This document shows, piece by piece, positions 12,690 to 24,406 of a DNA stretch of 64,000 nt. The stretch spans positions 16,897,864 to 16,961,863 of the forward strand of contig NC_056762.1 in the NCBI RefSeq assembly GCF_018687715.1, in the 5' to 3' direction. The position numbers and the translations under genes were made by a program. The stretch is from Carya illinoinensis. Lineage: Eukaryota > Streptophyta > Magnoliopsida > Fagales > Juglandaceae. Position 1 is the stretch's first letter, and the number at the start of each line of letters is the position of its first letter. The notes beneath the pieces were generated by a model. The model was not told the origin of the DNA. It worked only from the letters and a program-made list of their open reading frames with translations, and ran no database searches.

Positions 12690-13165
12690 TTTATAAGTTC
12701 ATCCCAACACTTAATGGGAGAGGATTGCATCCATAAATGCACCTCTGTCACGTCACGTAATTCGAGATAAATCCCGAGTCACATCACGATACCCATCATG
12801 CTTCCGCTGCACGCTCTGATACTTCTCCATCACTTCCTTATACTCTTAGTCACAAGTCAGTCTCAAGGCAATATCCGTTACCTTGGACTACAGGACACAT
12901 CACTACTGCTTCGGGACACTGTTACACAGTTCCCGCCACTTGACAAGAGGACTGCATCCACAAATGTGCCTCTGTCATATTATGCAGCTCAAGACAGAAT
13001 CTCGAGTTACAATACGAGGCCCATTGTGCTTCTGTTACACTCTCTGATACCTTTTCACCACTTCCATATACCTTTAGCCATAGTCAACCACAAGGCAATA
13101 CCCATGACCTTGGACTACAGCCACATCACCATTGTTTCGGGACACTGTTACACAGTTCCCGACAC
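12690..13165. repeat. Tandem duplication of about 235 bp inside the long LTR
   Basis: Two diverged units run head to tail. Both share GGACTACAG followed by ACATCAC and CGGGACACTGTTACACAG. The copies end near 12925 and 13165. Confidence 0.75.
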
Positions 13166-13285
13166 TAGACCATACACTCCACACTTCTCTGCTACGTCAT
13201 CCAACCTTTCGTGACACACCATCCAGTGTATCACGACCTCGTATAGAGTACACTCACGTGAACTCTCTTCCATCCACACTATGAC

Positions 13286-13535
13286 AACATCACTACGATA
13301 CACGCCTCACGGTGCATCGCTACGCGACACGGAGTACGCGCCACGCGTACTCCTTTCGTTACAACACTCATCATCACGATGCACATCACACGGTGCATCG
13401 CCATACAACACGGAGTACACTCCATGTGCACTCCCTTTCTTCTACGCCACACATCACTACAGCACACGTCACACGACGCGTCGCTGCATTACACAGAGTA
13501 CGCTTCACGCGTACTCTCTTCACACTACACACCGT
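13286..13535. repeat. Three tandem units of about 83 bp
   Basis: Each unit has a CACGGTGCATCG-like block, an ACGGAGTAC block and an ACGCGTACTC-like block. The units are GC-rich and diverged, and they generate the overlapping open frames on both strands here. No conserved spacer pattern supports CRISPR. Confidence 0.75.
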
Positions 13536-14767
13536 ATCACATCTGTGGCATCCATCTCACGCCCATACTTCACAACATAATCCACAATGCTACACAATCA
13601 AGCCCAACACTTCACAACTACACTTCGCTTCATAACTACGCAGCGAACTCCACAAATACTAACTACACAGTCTACGATCCAACCAATCAACTACTTTAAA
13701 CATAAATAACCAGAGATAGAAGGTTATACCATCGACGGGTTAACCCGTGCGTCGCTCGCTGCGCGTCACGATTAAGCGTCGGAGGAGCGTACGTGGCGGT
13801 AACACCGCGTACGGTGGTTGTCCACCACATAAAGTGGTAGTTTGAGTTTGGGAAAAGCTAGGCGTGGCCTTGGAAGGCTCATGGTGGCCTCGTGGTGGTC
13901 GAAGGTGGCGGAGCACGGCGGCATCATGCCGTGAACAGTAAATCCGAATGGTGGTTGTTTGCTTGAGGTGGTGGAAGACCATAGAACTTCATGGCAAGCT
14001 AGGGACAGGTAGATGAAGATGTGGTGGAGCTATGGTGGCGAGGTGGTGGCCATACGGTGGCTCACGGCGGCGGATCAGCCGTTTGAAGCCATTTTCGGCC
14101 TTGGAGAGTGAGGGAGAGTGAGAGATACACATAGCTCCGTTGGCCATGGAATTTCTTGGGGAAGTTCGTGGTGATGAGAGGAACAAAGTGGTGGTGGTGA
14201 AACACCATGGGTGGCCGTGTACGGTGGTGCACGGCGGTGCAACCGAACGTGTGTGTGTGAAGACCCATCGGAGAAAGAGTGAGAGTTAGGGGAAAAGAAA
14301 GACATGGGGAGGAAGCTCTTGACATGGTGGTTCCATTGGTGGTGCTTGGTGGCCGTTTCAACCGTGTATGGTGGTCCAAAGAGGTGAAAAATGGTTGAAG
14401 ACCCATTTCTTTCAAGGGAGATAGAGAGAGACTCGGTGGCCGGAAAAACACACCACCGGTGTAGTTCTGGTCGCCGGTGAGAGGGGGTCACGCCGGTGTG
14501 GGAGGTGAGGCACGGTGGCCGGAGGTGGCGCCGGCTGGAGCTTCAAGCGAACGGACATGGAGGTCCATGCACAGTGAAGAGCACGGCTGGACGTGCACGA
14601 GGGAGAGAGAAAAGAGAGAAAGAAAAAAAAAGAAAAAGAGAAAAAGACTGAAGGGAAAGGGTAGGGGTCTGGGTATTTATCTTCAATCCTACGCTACGAG
14701 ATCCTCAAAATGATCTAACGATGAATTAAAACACTGATTTGAAAACGCGTAAGTATTTTATTTTAAA

Positions 14768-15291
14768 TAAAACACTTTAATAAAACACTAAGAGAAATTA
14801 AGATAGAATGTTATTTTATAAACTAAGGTTTATAAAATAATATTTTCTTCATCATTATATAAAATGATAAAGTATCATTAATTAATCAAAGTGCATAAAA
14901 CACTTAAACAAAACACTAAGAGGAACTAAGATAGAATATTATTTTATAAACTAAAGTTTATAAAATAATATTTCTTCATCATTATCTAAATGATAATGTA
15001 TCATTAATCACTCAAAGAGGATAAAACCATTTAATTTAAATAAGAATTTTCAACGTAAAGTTAAATCTCTTAATATTTTAAAACAACTAAAATATCTAAT
15101 ATAAGATATTATCCACAATTATAATATTTTCAGAGCTCATTAAAATATTATAATTGTGCTACATTAAAACAAGCTTATCTAATAATACTGAAAATATCTT
15201 CTATAGATATTTTCTGAAAATATCTTCTATAGATATTTTCTATAGATATCTTCCATAGATATTTTCTATAGATATTTTCTATAGATATTTT
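14768..15291. repeat. AT-rich repeats: 125-bp duplication and palindromic array
   Basis: 14768-14888 and 14894-15013 are direct copies. Each contains a small palindrome around TTTATAAACTAAGGTTTATA. 15187-15291 is an array of the palindromic unit ATCTATAGAT/TATTTTC. Both lie inside the 4.8-kb LTR. Confidence 0.7.
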
Positions 15292-16865
15292 CATAATATT
15301 AAAATATCCATAAACTTTAAAATATCTATCTTACTTTGAAATTCGCATAATAACTTTCAGAACACGCCATCGAGATACAATACGTAGGATAAGATTCAAC
15401 ATGTAGATCGAGGCTAGTCAGATAGACTGACTCTCGACACGTAGAGCAAGGCTCAGCACATACACCGAAGTTTGACACGTGGATCAAAGCTCGTAAAGAA
15501 GAAGAAAGAAGGAGCGGATATTACAAACGTCCCTCACGTCTTCCCTCGAATCCCCCACCGACTTCTTGTAATAAATCACCACCGACTCTCCTTTCTTTCC
15601 CTCCCACGTCCCTACACTCTCAGCAAAATAAAACTCCAACCGACTCTCCCTCAACTCCAAACGTCCCTCTTCTCTTCTTTCGTATTTCCGTTTTCACCTC
15701 CAAGACCAGCACATCTAAGCCTTTCACCGCCTCTTCAAACTGAACTTTCTTTCACAACCCACCGACTTCCCTCAAATTCCCCATCGACTTCTCTCAAATC
15801 ACCACCTAATAAATCACCCCCAATCAAACTCCCTCCACGTCCCTCAATAGAACAAGGAAGATAAAATTAATAGCTGCTGGACCTCCAAGACCAGCACGTC
15901 TAGACACTCCGAAAATAAAAAATCTTTCCAACCGACTCTCCCTTCTAATCCAACGTCCCCCTCTCTATTCCCCCTCTAGATAGAGCAAGCAATATATATA
16001 TATATAGCGGCCTCAATCCAAGTCCAAGACGCCACTTTCCTCCACACTGAATTTATTCTTTAATTCCAACCAACACCAAATTTATTTTATTTTGCTTGAC
16101 TATCAAATACCACATTTGTAGCATCAGAGGGTTAAACACTTAGCTACGAATCCAATCAAGTCCGCTCTAGCTACACCAATTGACATCAAATATTTGATTC
16201 TCACGTGAAAGTCAAGCCAAAACAATCAACAAGCTGCCTTTCCGTCTTTACGTCTCACTCCCGTCCAGACTAGCCTCTGCTTTTCATAAAACAAATCCAG
16301 TGCTTTCCTCCTTTTTCTTCTGTCAATCCTGTTACGTTCTTTTTTTCTTTTTCAATGTATGTGCCTTCACTTAGTTTCAACCCCCTTCTTAGACTTTGAC
16401 ATTGCATGTGATATCTACCGCAAACCATTTTCTTTACCGCGTGCGTCTATGAACAACCAAGATAAGAAAGTCAACACCGAAAAGTCATCTTCATTTTGTG
16501 TCTTTTTTTCAGCTGCCCAAGCACACCGCTTCATTCCTTATCTTCATTCCTCTCAATTAGTATGCGCTTTTGGTCAGATCCCATATGAATTTTATTTAAG
16601 CTAAAAATAAGTAGATAAAAATAACACTCAAAAATAAATTAAAAGAAAAATAGAATATCAAAAATATGTTCTATATGTGAGAAAATATTGCCCAATTAAA
16701 TTATAGTTATAAAATTAAGCATAAACATGATATCAATCAATTAAAAATTACAACTCGTACTTATGCTTATTAACCATTTTTTCATCTAAAACCAATAATA
16801 GTTTCGAAGAATTTAAAATACATTGGTTTTAAATAGTTAAAATATGCAATATTTCATCTCAATCA

Positions 16866-18232
16866 GAAAGTGAAGGAAGGAAAGGTCTCCCTGTGGTATG
16901 ATAAATTTATGGAAGATGGACCCTTATATACAAGGGTGAATCACATCTCAAAGTCTCATCTTCGCATGGAAGATTTGGTGGTTCGGAATTGTTGGGACGT
17001 GGATAAACTTAATGCTCTTGTCAGTCCTCAGCTAGCCGGTGAGGTTATGGCTTCGGTTGGTGGGGTGGAGAATGAATAGGATTTGTTGATTTGGATCCCT
17101 GATAAACATGGTGAGTTTTCTACCAAGTCGGCTTGGGAAATTATTCGTGTCAAATTCCCAAAAATTGATGATGCGGCTTGGATAGGGAATAGATGGGTTG
17201 CTGGGCAAAATTTCTATTTGTATGTAGAAAGCTTATTTTAATTGCCTTCGTGTGGATGGATCAAGTCCGTAAGCTTGGTATTCCGGTCGTCTCTTGTTGC
17301 AACTGTTGTAAGAACCGCCATTGTGAAGATCTGAATCACGTCCTGGGTAGTGGTGATTTTGCTAGTGCCCTTTGGAGGAAAGTGGCTGCCGAAATAGGGT
17401 TTCCATTTGTGGCTATTCAAAGTTCGAGGGAACGTAATACAGCCTGGTTTCGCCGTGCTTCTCGTCAGTCCCAAGTTGGAATCCTTATTGGTTTACTTCC
17501 ATCCATTGTGGTGTGGAGATTGTGGCAACGCCGCTGTAAGGCCTGAATGGAAGATAGGAGGGAATTTGTGAATGAAGTTTGGCACTCGATTAAATTCTGG
17601 GTGCACTTGGTGATGGAGAACATTTTCAAAGTTACAAAGCTTAGTACTGGGGATGCTAGGCTAATTGTAGCTTGCGCGGCTTGATATTTCCCCTATTCTT
17701 CCTAAACAAAAAAAATGAAAGGGTGGTTTGGTGGTCCAAATCAGCTTAAGGCCGCATTAAATTGAATGTAGATGGGAGTAGTCTCGGGAATTCGGGAAGT
17801 GGTGGTGGTGGTGGAGTGCTCCGTGACATGGATGGCAACCTTATTTTTGGTTTCTCAAAGCCTTTTGGGATATGTACTAAATACTAAGGCTGAACTTCGT
17901 GGCTTGCTTGAAAGGCTACATCTTTGCAGAATTGCCGGTTGGGGGGAGGTGGATATTGATTTTGATTCACAGTTGATTGTTTCCTGGGTTAAATCTAAAT
18001 CTTGCTCTCTTTGGTATTTATGGGACTTTTGGGACCAAATTGTTGATCACCTTGAGGTGATGGATGTTGCGTGTAATCATTACTTTTGAGAAAGGAACTC
18101 TGTGGCGGACTCTCTAGCAAAGGAGGGTGCATAGGGTGCAGACATGTTCTACTTGGATATTCAAAATCTCCCTCGTGAGATTAGAGGCCTTGCGAGACTA
18201 GATAAATTCGGTATTGCTTACATTTGTATCTA
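16866..18232 (+). pseudogene. LINE ORF2 3' part: zf-RVT and RNase H remnants
   Basis: This continues the LINE interrupted at 9740. The first part (KEGKVSLWYDKFMEDGPLY, then FSTKSAWEIIR) is the zf-RVT region. From about 17760 an RNase H-like RVT_3 domain is readable across frame slips: a degenerate NVDGSS-like start, KAELRGLLE, IDFDSQLIVSW and NSVADSLAKEG, which hold the expected acidic residues. Several stops and slips rule out function. Plant L1 elements with a C-terminal RNase H domain are known. Confidence 0.85.
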
Positions 18233-18695
18233 ATTTTGTCGTTGGGGATTGCTCGCGGTGTCTAGAGTTTGTCTTTCAAATGTTGTTGGCTTGCTATGTT
18301 GGGTGCTTCTGGTCATGATGGATCATGGTTGATCTACCTGATCCTTGGGCGCTGGTCTTTTCTTCAGGTATGTCTCTCATTGCATCGTGTTCTTTATTTT
18401 CTTACTCTATGGTTGTGCAGGTTGTTTCTTGCAGGTGTTGCATGCGTTTTTTTTTTCTTTTTTTTTTTTTCCTTTTCTTTATTTGTAACAAATGTATTGT
18501 GGTTGTGTTTTCTTGGTTTTTTTTTTTGTTTTTGTTGGGAGACTTGGGTTTTATTTTTTTTGTTGTTGTTGGTTTGTTGTAGTCCCCAGGCCTCAAGTTG
18601 TAACCACAGTATTCTTCTACTATAAGTGAGGAGGGCTTATTAATAAACTTGGGACGGACCTATTATGTAGGTGGCTTCTGGCTCTTCTTAAGGAA
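18233..18695 (+). mobile_element. 3' untranslated tail of the LINE
   Basis: T-rich DNA follows the end of the RNase H frame and finishes in a short A-rich tail (GGAAAAAAAG near 18690). I could not find a convincing target duplication partner near 9257. Confidence 0.55.
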
Positions 18696-20049
18696 AAAAA
18701 GAAGCAAAATATTATTCTATAATGAATTCCTCCACTTCCCTTATATCCTCACAGGGATAACAAATTAGACAAATATCCAAATGACACGTGCAAAGTAAAA
18801 TAATACACCGTATAGAAATAGACTACTAAAAGGACTCAAACGACAAATAAATGGAAGACTCAAATTGCAAGTAAATAAGGACCCAAAATGTTGTTGCTTG
18901 AATTGAACGCAGCAACGTCGTACCAATCAGCTTCATAACAGCCTATCGGAGCCCCCATGCCTCCAAATCGTACTTATTCCATTATTTTGACTTTTGAGTG
19001 AGTTAGAGCATTGTTAAGAGATTATCAATTTGTAATTTATAATTATCAGAGGGAAAATTCACTTATAATAGATTAGGCAATAGTAAATTTTGTATCTTTT
19101 TTCGTTGCAATAATTAAAAAGAAAATATCAAATTTGGTATCTACTGTGTAAAGACCAAATCTTTATTTTATTAATTTGGTATGGTTTGGCCCTTCAAAAT
19201 TTTTATCTCAAACTCAAAATTCTTATATCATCATTATAACTTTTCCAAATCTCTATATAAAATATATTAAATAATTTATTTTTTTCTTAATTTTTTTAAA
19301 TTTCAAAACAATAATAATATTAGAATATAATATTTTAATATTTCATCTTAAAATTCAAAATTTTCATCTTACTACTAAATTATACCAGACCCTCTCTATT
19401 TCCTCACATAGATATATCCCAAAGAGTATCATTCTGTTTTTTTTTTCCATTGCTTTAATTCATAAGCTAGATAAATTAAATAATTAAATAATTAAATATT
19501 TTTTAATTAAAATTAAATTCATGATAAAATTAAATAAATTACAAATATCCCAATTAAATATTTTTTTAAGTTAATATTATTTTATTACGATATAATGAAT
19601 AAATGAATAATACAATGTAGAGATTTAATGTAAATGGAATAGTCAAACTTAAATTAATCTCATATTATTTTATTATTATATAATAAAAATTAGCTATTCC
19701 AATATGAATATTTATGTGAATGAAATAGCCAATATCTAAATTCATTTTACATTAATCAAAAGTGTCATTTACATATGTATAATCTAATAACAATACTCTT
19801 AAATATTGTGTTTGCTAGGTGAGAGAGGAGAATTTATCGACTACCTTGAAGTTTGTTATAGTATTCACCTATTGCAATAAAATTAAAATATCGTAAGAAT
19901 ATGATTTTTTAATATTATTTCTATTTTAAAATTTTAAAAAATAAATTTTTTTTTTGTGTTTTAATTAAAAATTTAAGATAACTTAATTATTAAATGATGA
20001 TTAGATAAAAAAATTAAAAATATTTATTTTTAAATAATATTTAAATTGA
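18696..20049. other. AT-rich intergenic DNA with probable MITE remnants
   Basis: No coding region is supported. About 19165-19392 and 19890-20045 resemble, in opposite orientations, the AT-rich MITE at 40922-41130. Ends and duplications are degraded, so the assignment is tentative. Confidence 0.45.
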
Positions 20050-20568
20050 GAAGATGGAATGAGACCAAAACCGAACGGCCGAAGCCTCTACCCGCGAGTA
20101 AGATCATATGCGGAGCACGTGATGATGAGAAGAGGTTTTCTCAGTGATAATCCAACGGATCTAATAAAGCCATGTAAAGGTCAACACCTGTCGCGATCGA
20201 GGCAATATCTGCTTTTACTGTGAACACGTAAGCCAGGTGCAACCTTATTTCCTCCGCAACTCATCTCCAGAGCCTTCCGTCGTCAACGCCGGAACTGCCG
20301 AATTACGGCTTGTGACACTCGCCCATATTTCCCCCCCTCTCGGCTCTCTCTCTCAAGACCAGGTTCAGCCTCTCACGCCGCCTAAGGCCGGTAAGAACCA
20401 GCTAGTCCAAGCTCACGGCTGTCTTCCTCAAGCTCTGTCCCGCACGCCAACCCAACGCACGCTGACAGAGGCCCCTGCCTCACGCCATGTCTGCACCGAT
20501 GAAGACCACCGCTGTCACTCACGTCAGCTCAAGGTCATTCATGTCCTATGCACACCAACGAAAATAGG
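20050..20568 (+). promoter_or_regulatory. Possible promoter and 5' non-coding exon of the host gene
   Basis: Composition changes abruptly from AT-rich to GC/CT-rich. The sequence ends in a good splice donor (AATAG|GTGAGC, break at 20568/20569). The open frames here (20237-20608, 20568-20923) look like chance. The first coding exon at 37834 begins with a splice acceptor, so a 5' exon must exist upstream and this is the best candidate in the window. Transcript data are lacking. Confidence 0.35.
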
Positions 20569-21298
20569 TGAGCTTCCTCGGTCCTCCCTGTCGCCGTCTC
20601 TGTCTTAAGCTCAAGCTCCCTCTCTCTTCCTCTGTTTCTTTCTCCCGGCGTACTCTCTCTCTCTCTCTGCCTCACGGCTCTCTCTCGTTACGGACAAACC
20701 AAGATCAGCAGAAATCAAGACCACGTCGACTGTGGCCGAGCCACCGTTCGCAGTCCAGGCTTGCCGAGTCACTCACGTCGAACTGAAACCACTGACGACA
20801 AGCCAGCTCGCAGAGAACCTGTCGCCAGCCTCTCCCCATCGCGTCATCTCTCTCGGTGACTCTCTCTCTCTAAGTACACCCTCTTTCTCTCTCACCGATT
20901 TGTTTCGAGCTTATCAATATTGATTTCGGGTGTAGAAATTACGTAGTTAGAGCTTGATCACACTATTGGTACATCAGTGGTTAGAACTGTTTGATACTGG
21001 TTTGTTTTTTGCATAGGTCTATGAAAGGCTAATTTGATCTAAGAAACGGGCGAAAGCTTGAGTATAAAACTTTTTTGATAGGTACGAAGCGTGAGTATAA
21101 AACTCATTGTTGTAGATATCATGCAGGCCATTTAAGCATGCTTTTAATCCGTCAATGTGGATGTGACTTATTGAATATATTTACACACACATGTACACGC
21201 ACGAAGAGCTTGCGTATATTACTCATCGTTAGAATGAGGAAATGCAGAATTATATAATTCCTCTAATTTTGTTTTCATCTTCCCCAAGTGTTCTTATT

Positions 21299-21316
21299 AA
21301 ATATCCTTGCACTTTG
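21299..21316. repeat. Left target-site duplication of the LINE
   Basis: AAATATCCTTGCACTTTG here is repeated exactly at 37192-37209, right after the LINE poly(A). An 18-bp exact duplication is typical of target-primed reverse transcription. Confidence 0.93.
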
Positions 21317-21363
21317 TTGCAAAGATATTTAATAAGTGCTTGTGAGTAATTTTTTTTGCTACA

Positions 21364-22140
21364 ATGTCATAGCGATTGAAGGTTGAATCGAAGACTTTCA
21401 TATTTTCGAAAGAGGAGGGTAATTTCTTTCACATTATTGAGAGAAGCAGAAAGGTACTCCAGTATGTTTATTTAAGTGCGTCGTCAGCGACATGGGCGGA
21501 AAAGGTGACGGATGAGTGTTTGGCTCACCATCGGAGTGATGGTTTTCTCATAAAGGTACGGGAGGGAAATGGTGTTTTTATCATTCAACGTTATGCTAAT
21601 CCAAAGGGCCATTTCTTGCAATTGGATGTGTATGGGAACGGTAGAAAGAGAGGCTCCCTGGTTATCCCCGAAGGTCTGAATGTAGAGGGTGGATGGAATT
21701 TGTGTCAAACTTACTTTCGGTGGCTGGAATAAATGTCTTTGTTTTTTCTGATGAAAAAGAGCAGTACACATTCACGCCGATATTGATTAGAATCGGCGTA
21801 GAAAGGAGGCCAGTGGATTGCTGTCAGCGGGAAGGGGTATCCCCTTACTAAGGGTCTCTTAGTGGGGAGGGTTATCAGCCTTGATGAAACCGGCATGTCC
21901 TTCGGCAAGCAGTTGCATGGAAGGAGGGGAGAGGGATGTTAGGAGGAAGGGGAAGATGATTGGTGGAGCAATTCAAAATGGTTTGCAGATTGCTATGCAT
22001 GTGGACAAATGTCAGCACATGAAGGCATGTGGGGGTGACGGTTTGCATTCTGTGAGTATTCTGGCAGTGGGAGAAGTTGAAGGGATGCTGTGGGCTGCAA
22101 AAGCTAAGCTGTTGGGCTTGTTTGAGAAAATTATGTTTTG
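21364..22140 (+). pseudogene. LINE ORF1 N-terminal part
   Basis: The probable start is the ATG at 21364, followed at once by an in-frame TAG. After it an open run of about 118 residues (FHIIERSRKVLQYVYLSASS, then REGNGVFIIQRYANPKGHFL) ends at 21732. It resembles the N-terminal domain of some plant LINE ORF1 proteins; that family recognition is from memory. Later pieces in other frames (for example CYACGQMSAHEGMWG, a degraded knuckle) continue to about 22140. ORF1 products bind element RNA. Confidence 0.65.
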
Positions 22141-22274
22141 ATGACTAAAATAGACTCGAGCTCAGAGCTAGTTATGAGCTTGGGCAGTGGGTTGACGGGC
22201 CCATGTTGTTTGTGTTCTAAAGGACATGGGCCAAAGGAAGTCAATTGTAAGGTCCAAGTGTGTATGGCGGGTTA

Positions 22275-22676
22275 AGTCTTCCGTGGGTCCAAACGTGGTT
22301 TCCTCCCAGGTGCCACTGTCACACTGGCCATGGAACTCCGAGTTGGCACAAATAAGGTCACTGGACGTCGGCTATCCTCCAGATGGCTTATAGGTGCACG
22401 AATTTTCTCGCTCACGTGATCCTAGACATGTTTTAGTAGACTTCAGTGTGGCTCTCTCCTAGCCATCGCCATCGCAGGATCCAGAGACCTCTGAGCCAGC
22501 ATAGAAAAGGCCGGCGAATGCTAGTGACCCTCCAATTGGCTTGTCGGAGCACAAATATGTTCTACCGTGTGTCTCTAGGCATGTTTTGGTGGGCTCGAAA
22601 GTGGCTTCCTCCTAGGAGCCGTTGTCACTTGTTCCAAGGACCTCCAGGCCGATACATATAAGGTTACTGGATGCCG
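22275..22676. repeat. Three diverged tandem units of about 145 bp in LINE ORF1
   Basis: Units near 22275, 22425 and 22567 share a GTGGxTTCCTCCxAGG-like block followed about 60 bases later by an AAGGTxACTGGA- or GGCTT-type block. The third unit is cut by the LTR element at 22677 and its end resumes at 24879. Confidence 0.6.
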
Positions 22677-23149
22677 TGATGAAGATGCAAGGAGGACCAA
22701 CCCCTTGCCACCTAGATGCTAATTGAGTTTGTTGGTAATTCCCTTGATTTTAGGGGCTGATGTGTTTTGGAGGAAGTTGGGCATTTGAATGCTCTTTAAA
22801 TTAGGAAGTTTGAATATCGATTTGTTCATTTGTTGGATTTGTTTCCCTTAATTTTAGGAGTTGTTGGGTTGTTTTGGAATGTTATCTTGAAAAAGGTTGT
22901 TAGAAGGAATAATTGGGTAGGACTAACCAAACCCTAGGATATTTAAATATTTTGCAGTTTTGTATTGGATTATTATGCTATTATTTTGAATGAAAGTTTA
23001 TATCTATTTTCAAAAATTGAGTGCTAGCCTGAGTTAGTCTTGATTTTCATACTCCAAACAATTTGGATCTTCGTGTTTCCCTGAGGTAATCTTTGATTCA
23101 CCCAGCCAACACGATCATAAACACCTAAGCGCGAGTGAGGCTTCCATCA
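22677..23149 (+). repeat. 5' LTR of the gag-only element
   Basis: This copy is a direct match to 24407-24878 with scattered substitutions, and has TG...CA ends. Confidence 0.88.
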
Positions 23150-23559
23150 TTGGACTTTCATTGAGAGGCGTCCAACCCGTAGAGAGGAAGCCAAGGAGGA
23201 AGATCATGGCCGAGTGACAACCGACGCATACGGAGCAGATTCAAAACCTTGACGTCACTTTGGAGACACAACAAATTGCCACCAATGAATAGCTTGGAAG
23301 GATAGAGGAGGTGCTCTACCAATTGGTGAACCAAAGGAGGGTACAAAGAATGGAGGTTGAAGGCGCCATAGAAGAAGGGCGGAGAGACACCATAGTCCTG
23401 AGGTTTCCTTTGGGTCTATAAGAAGCCAACACCATGAGAGGGAGGTGGATTCGAATTCATCTAATAAAAATTCCTCAAATTCTGATGAGGAATCAACTGA
23501 GGAAAGTAAAAGGGCTAAACAAAATTGAGGTGAGAGAGGAGGTGTTCGTAATGGAAGGC

Positions 23560-24340
23560 CAATGGGGGAAGCCATCAAACCTAAGATGGACTTTCCTAAG
23601 TTCAATGGTGATGACTCGAGCACTTGGGTAAGTAGGGCTGAGCAATACTTCGAACATAATCAAAGTTGTCCTATTGGGCCTACTTCCTTGAGGGGGAGGC
23701 TAACCAATGGTGGCAATAGATGAGGAAGACCTATAGAGCTCAAAGGAGGGAATTGAAATGGCAGAAATTTGTCAAGGAGCTCTTGGGGAGGTCTGGGCCA
23801 ACCGAATATATGGACTATCATAAGACTCTCTCAAAGATCATGCAAATTGGATTTTTAAGGGATTATCAAAATGAGTTCAAATACTTGTCTACAAGGGTAC
23901 AAAGGTGGTCGGAAAAAACCCTCATTGGGACTTTTGTAGGAGGCTTGAAAAGTAAATTGGCGGCGGAGGTAAAGATTAAGAAGCCGAATACCTTGATGCA
24001 AGCCTTGGAGGTTGCACGGATTAAGAAGGATCAACTCCAAGATTTGAGAAAGAATAGCCGTTTTGAGGTAAGAAAACCACTCTCAATGCTTTCCAAGTTT
24101 GGTGCAAACAAAACTTTTAGCAAGGACTTTTCACCGGGAGGCTCTAGTGGAGGTGCATCAAATGGAGTCAAATCACTAACTGTGGGTGTGAATAGGATAT
24201 CATGGGAAGAGATGCAATGATAAAGAGAGAAGGGGTTTTGTTTCAATTGCAAGGATAGGTTCATAATGGGTCACAAATGCAAGGTGAAGGAAATTTTTCT
24301 CATCGAGATGGAGTCGAAGGAGGAGGAAGACTTGTGGGAG
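23560..24340 (+). pseudogene. Ty3/gypsy-type gag of the non-autonomous element
   Basis: The reading begins KMDFPKFNGDDSSTWVSRAE, the classic start of a gypsy Retrotrans_gag domain. After a deletion and slip near 23690 it continues as YRAQRRELKWQKFVKELL, FLRDYQNEFKYLSTRVQRW and GTFVGGLKSKLAAEV. A CCHC-type knuckle (CFNCKDRFIMGHKC) lies at about 24235-24280. A stop at about 24220 and several slips inactivate it. The style resembles Reina-like chromovirus gag; this is inference. Gag would package element RNA. Confidence 0.8.
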
Positions 24341-24406
24341 GAAGAGCAAGGAGCAATTTCCTGAGCTTGACCTTGAGGACAAGGCTAGTATTGAAGGGGG
24401 GAGGAC

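Larger units (their letters stand above)
10708..15525 (-). mobile_element. 4.8-kb solo LTR, probably long-LTR Ty3/gypsy (Tekay-like)
   Basis: The ends are TGTAACGCCC and GGATATTACA, which on the minus strand reads TGTAATATCC...GGGCGTTACA, typical of chromoviral LTRs. The exact duplication AACGT lies at 10703-10707 and 15526-15530. There is no gag, pol, primer-binding site or polypurine tract. A minus-strand TATA-like motif near 14675-14690 is followed by CT-rich leader-like DNA, as expected of one very long LTR. The open frames at 13.3-14.5 kb are low-complexity products of this DNA. Confidence 0.8.
9741..16865 (-). mobile_element. Athila-type solo LTR with a nested element
   Basis: On the minus strand this reads TGATTGAGATGAAATATTGC at its start and ends in GCAACA. 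It matches the complete LTR at 57408-59755 of the right-hand Athila-like element. Without the nested insertion it is about 2.3 kb, the same size as that LTR. The exact duplication GAAAG flanks it (9736-9740 and 16866-16870) and there is no internal region, so it is a solo LTR left by LTR-LTR recombination. A (TA)n/TATA tract at 15991-16006 may be its promoter. Confidence 0.88.

Noticed and set aside
13281..14713. Overlapping frames on both strands at 13.3-14.7 kb
   Set aside because: They arise from tandem repeats and GC-rich leader-like DNA within the 4.8-kb LTR. No domain or consistent frame is present.
18269..18625. 118-aa frame rich in Phe
   Set aside because: It is a translation of the T-rich LINE 3' tail.
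20237..20923. Frames of 123, 72 and 63 aa in the GC-rich region
   Set aside because: Ser/Pro/Leu-rich with no domain, overlapping in different frames. More likely a promoter or untranslated exon.
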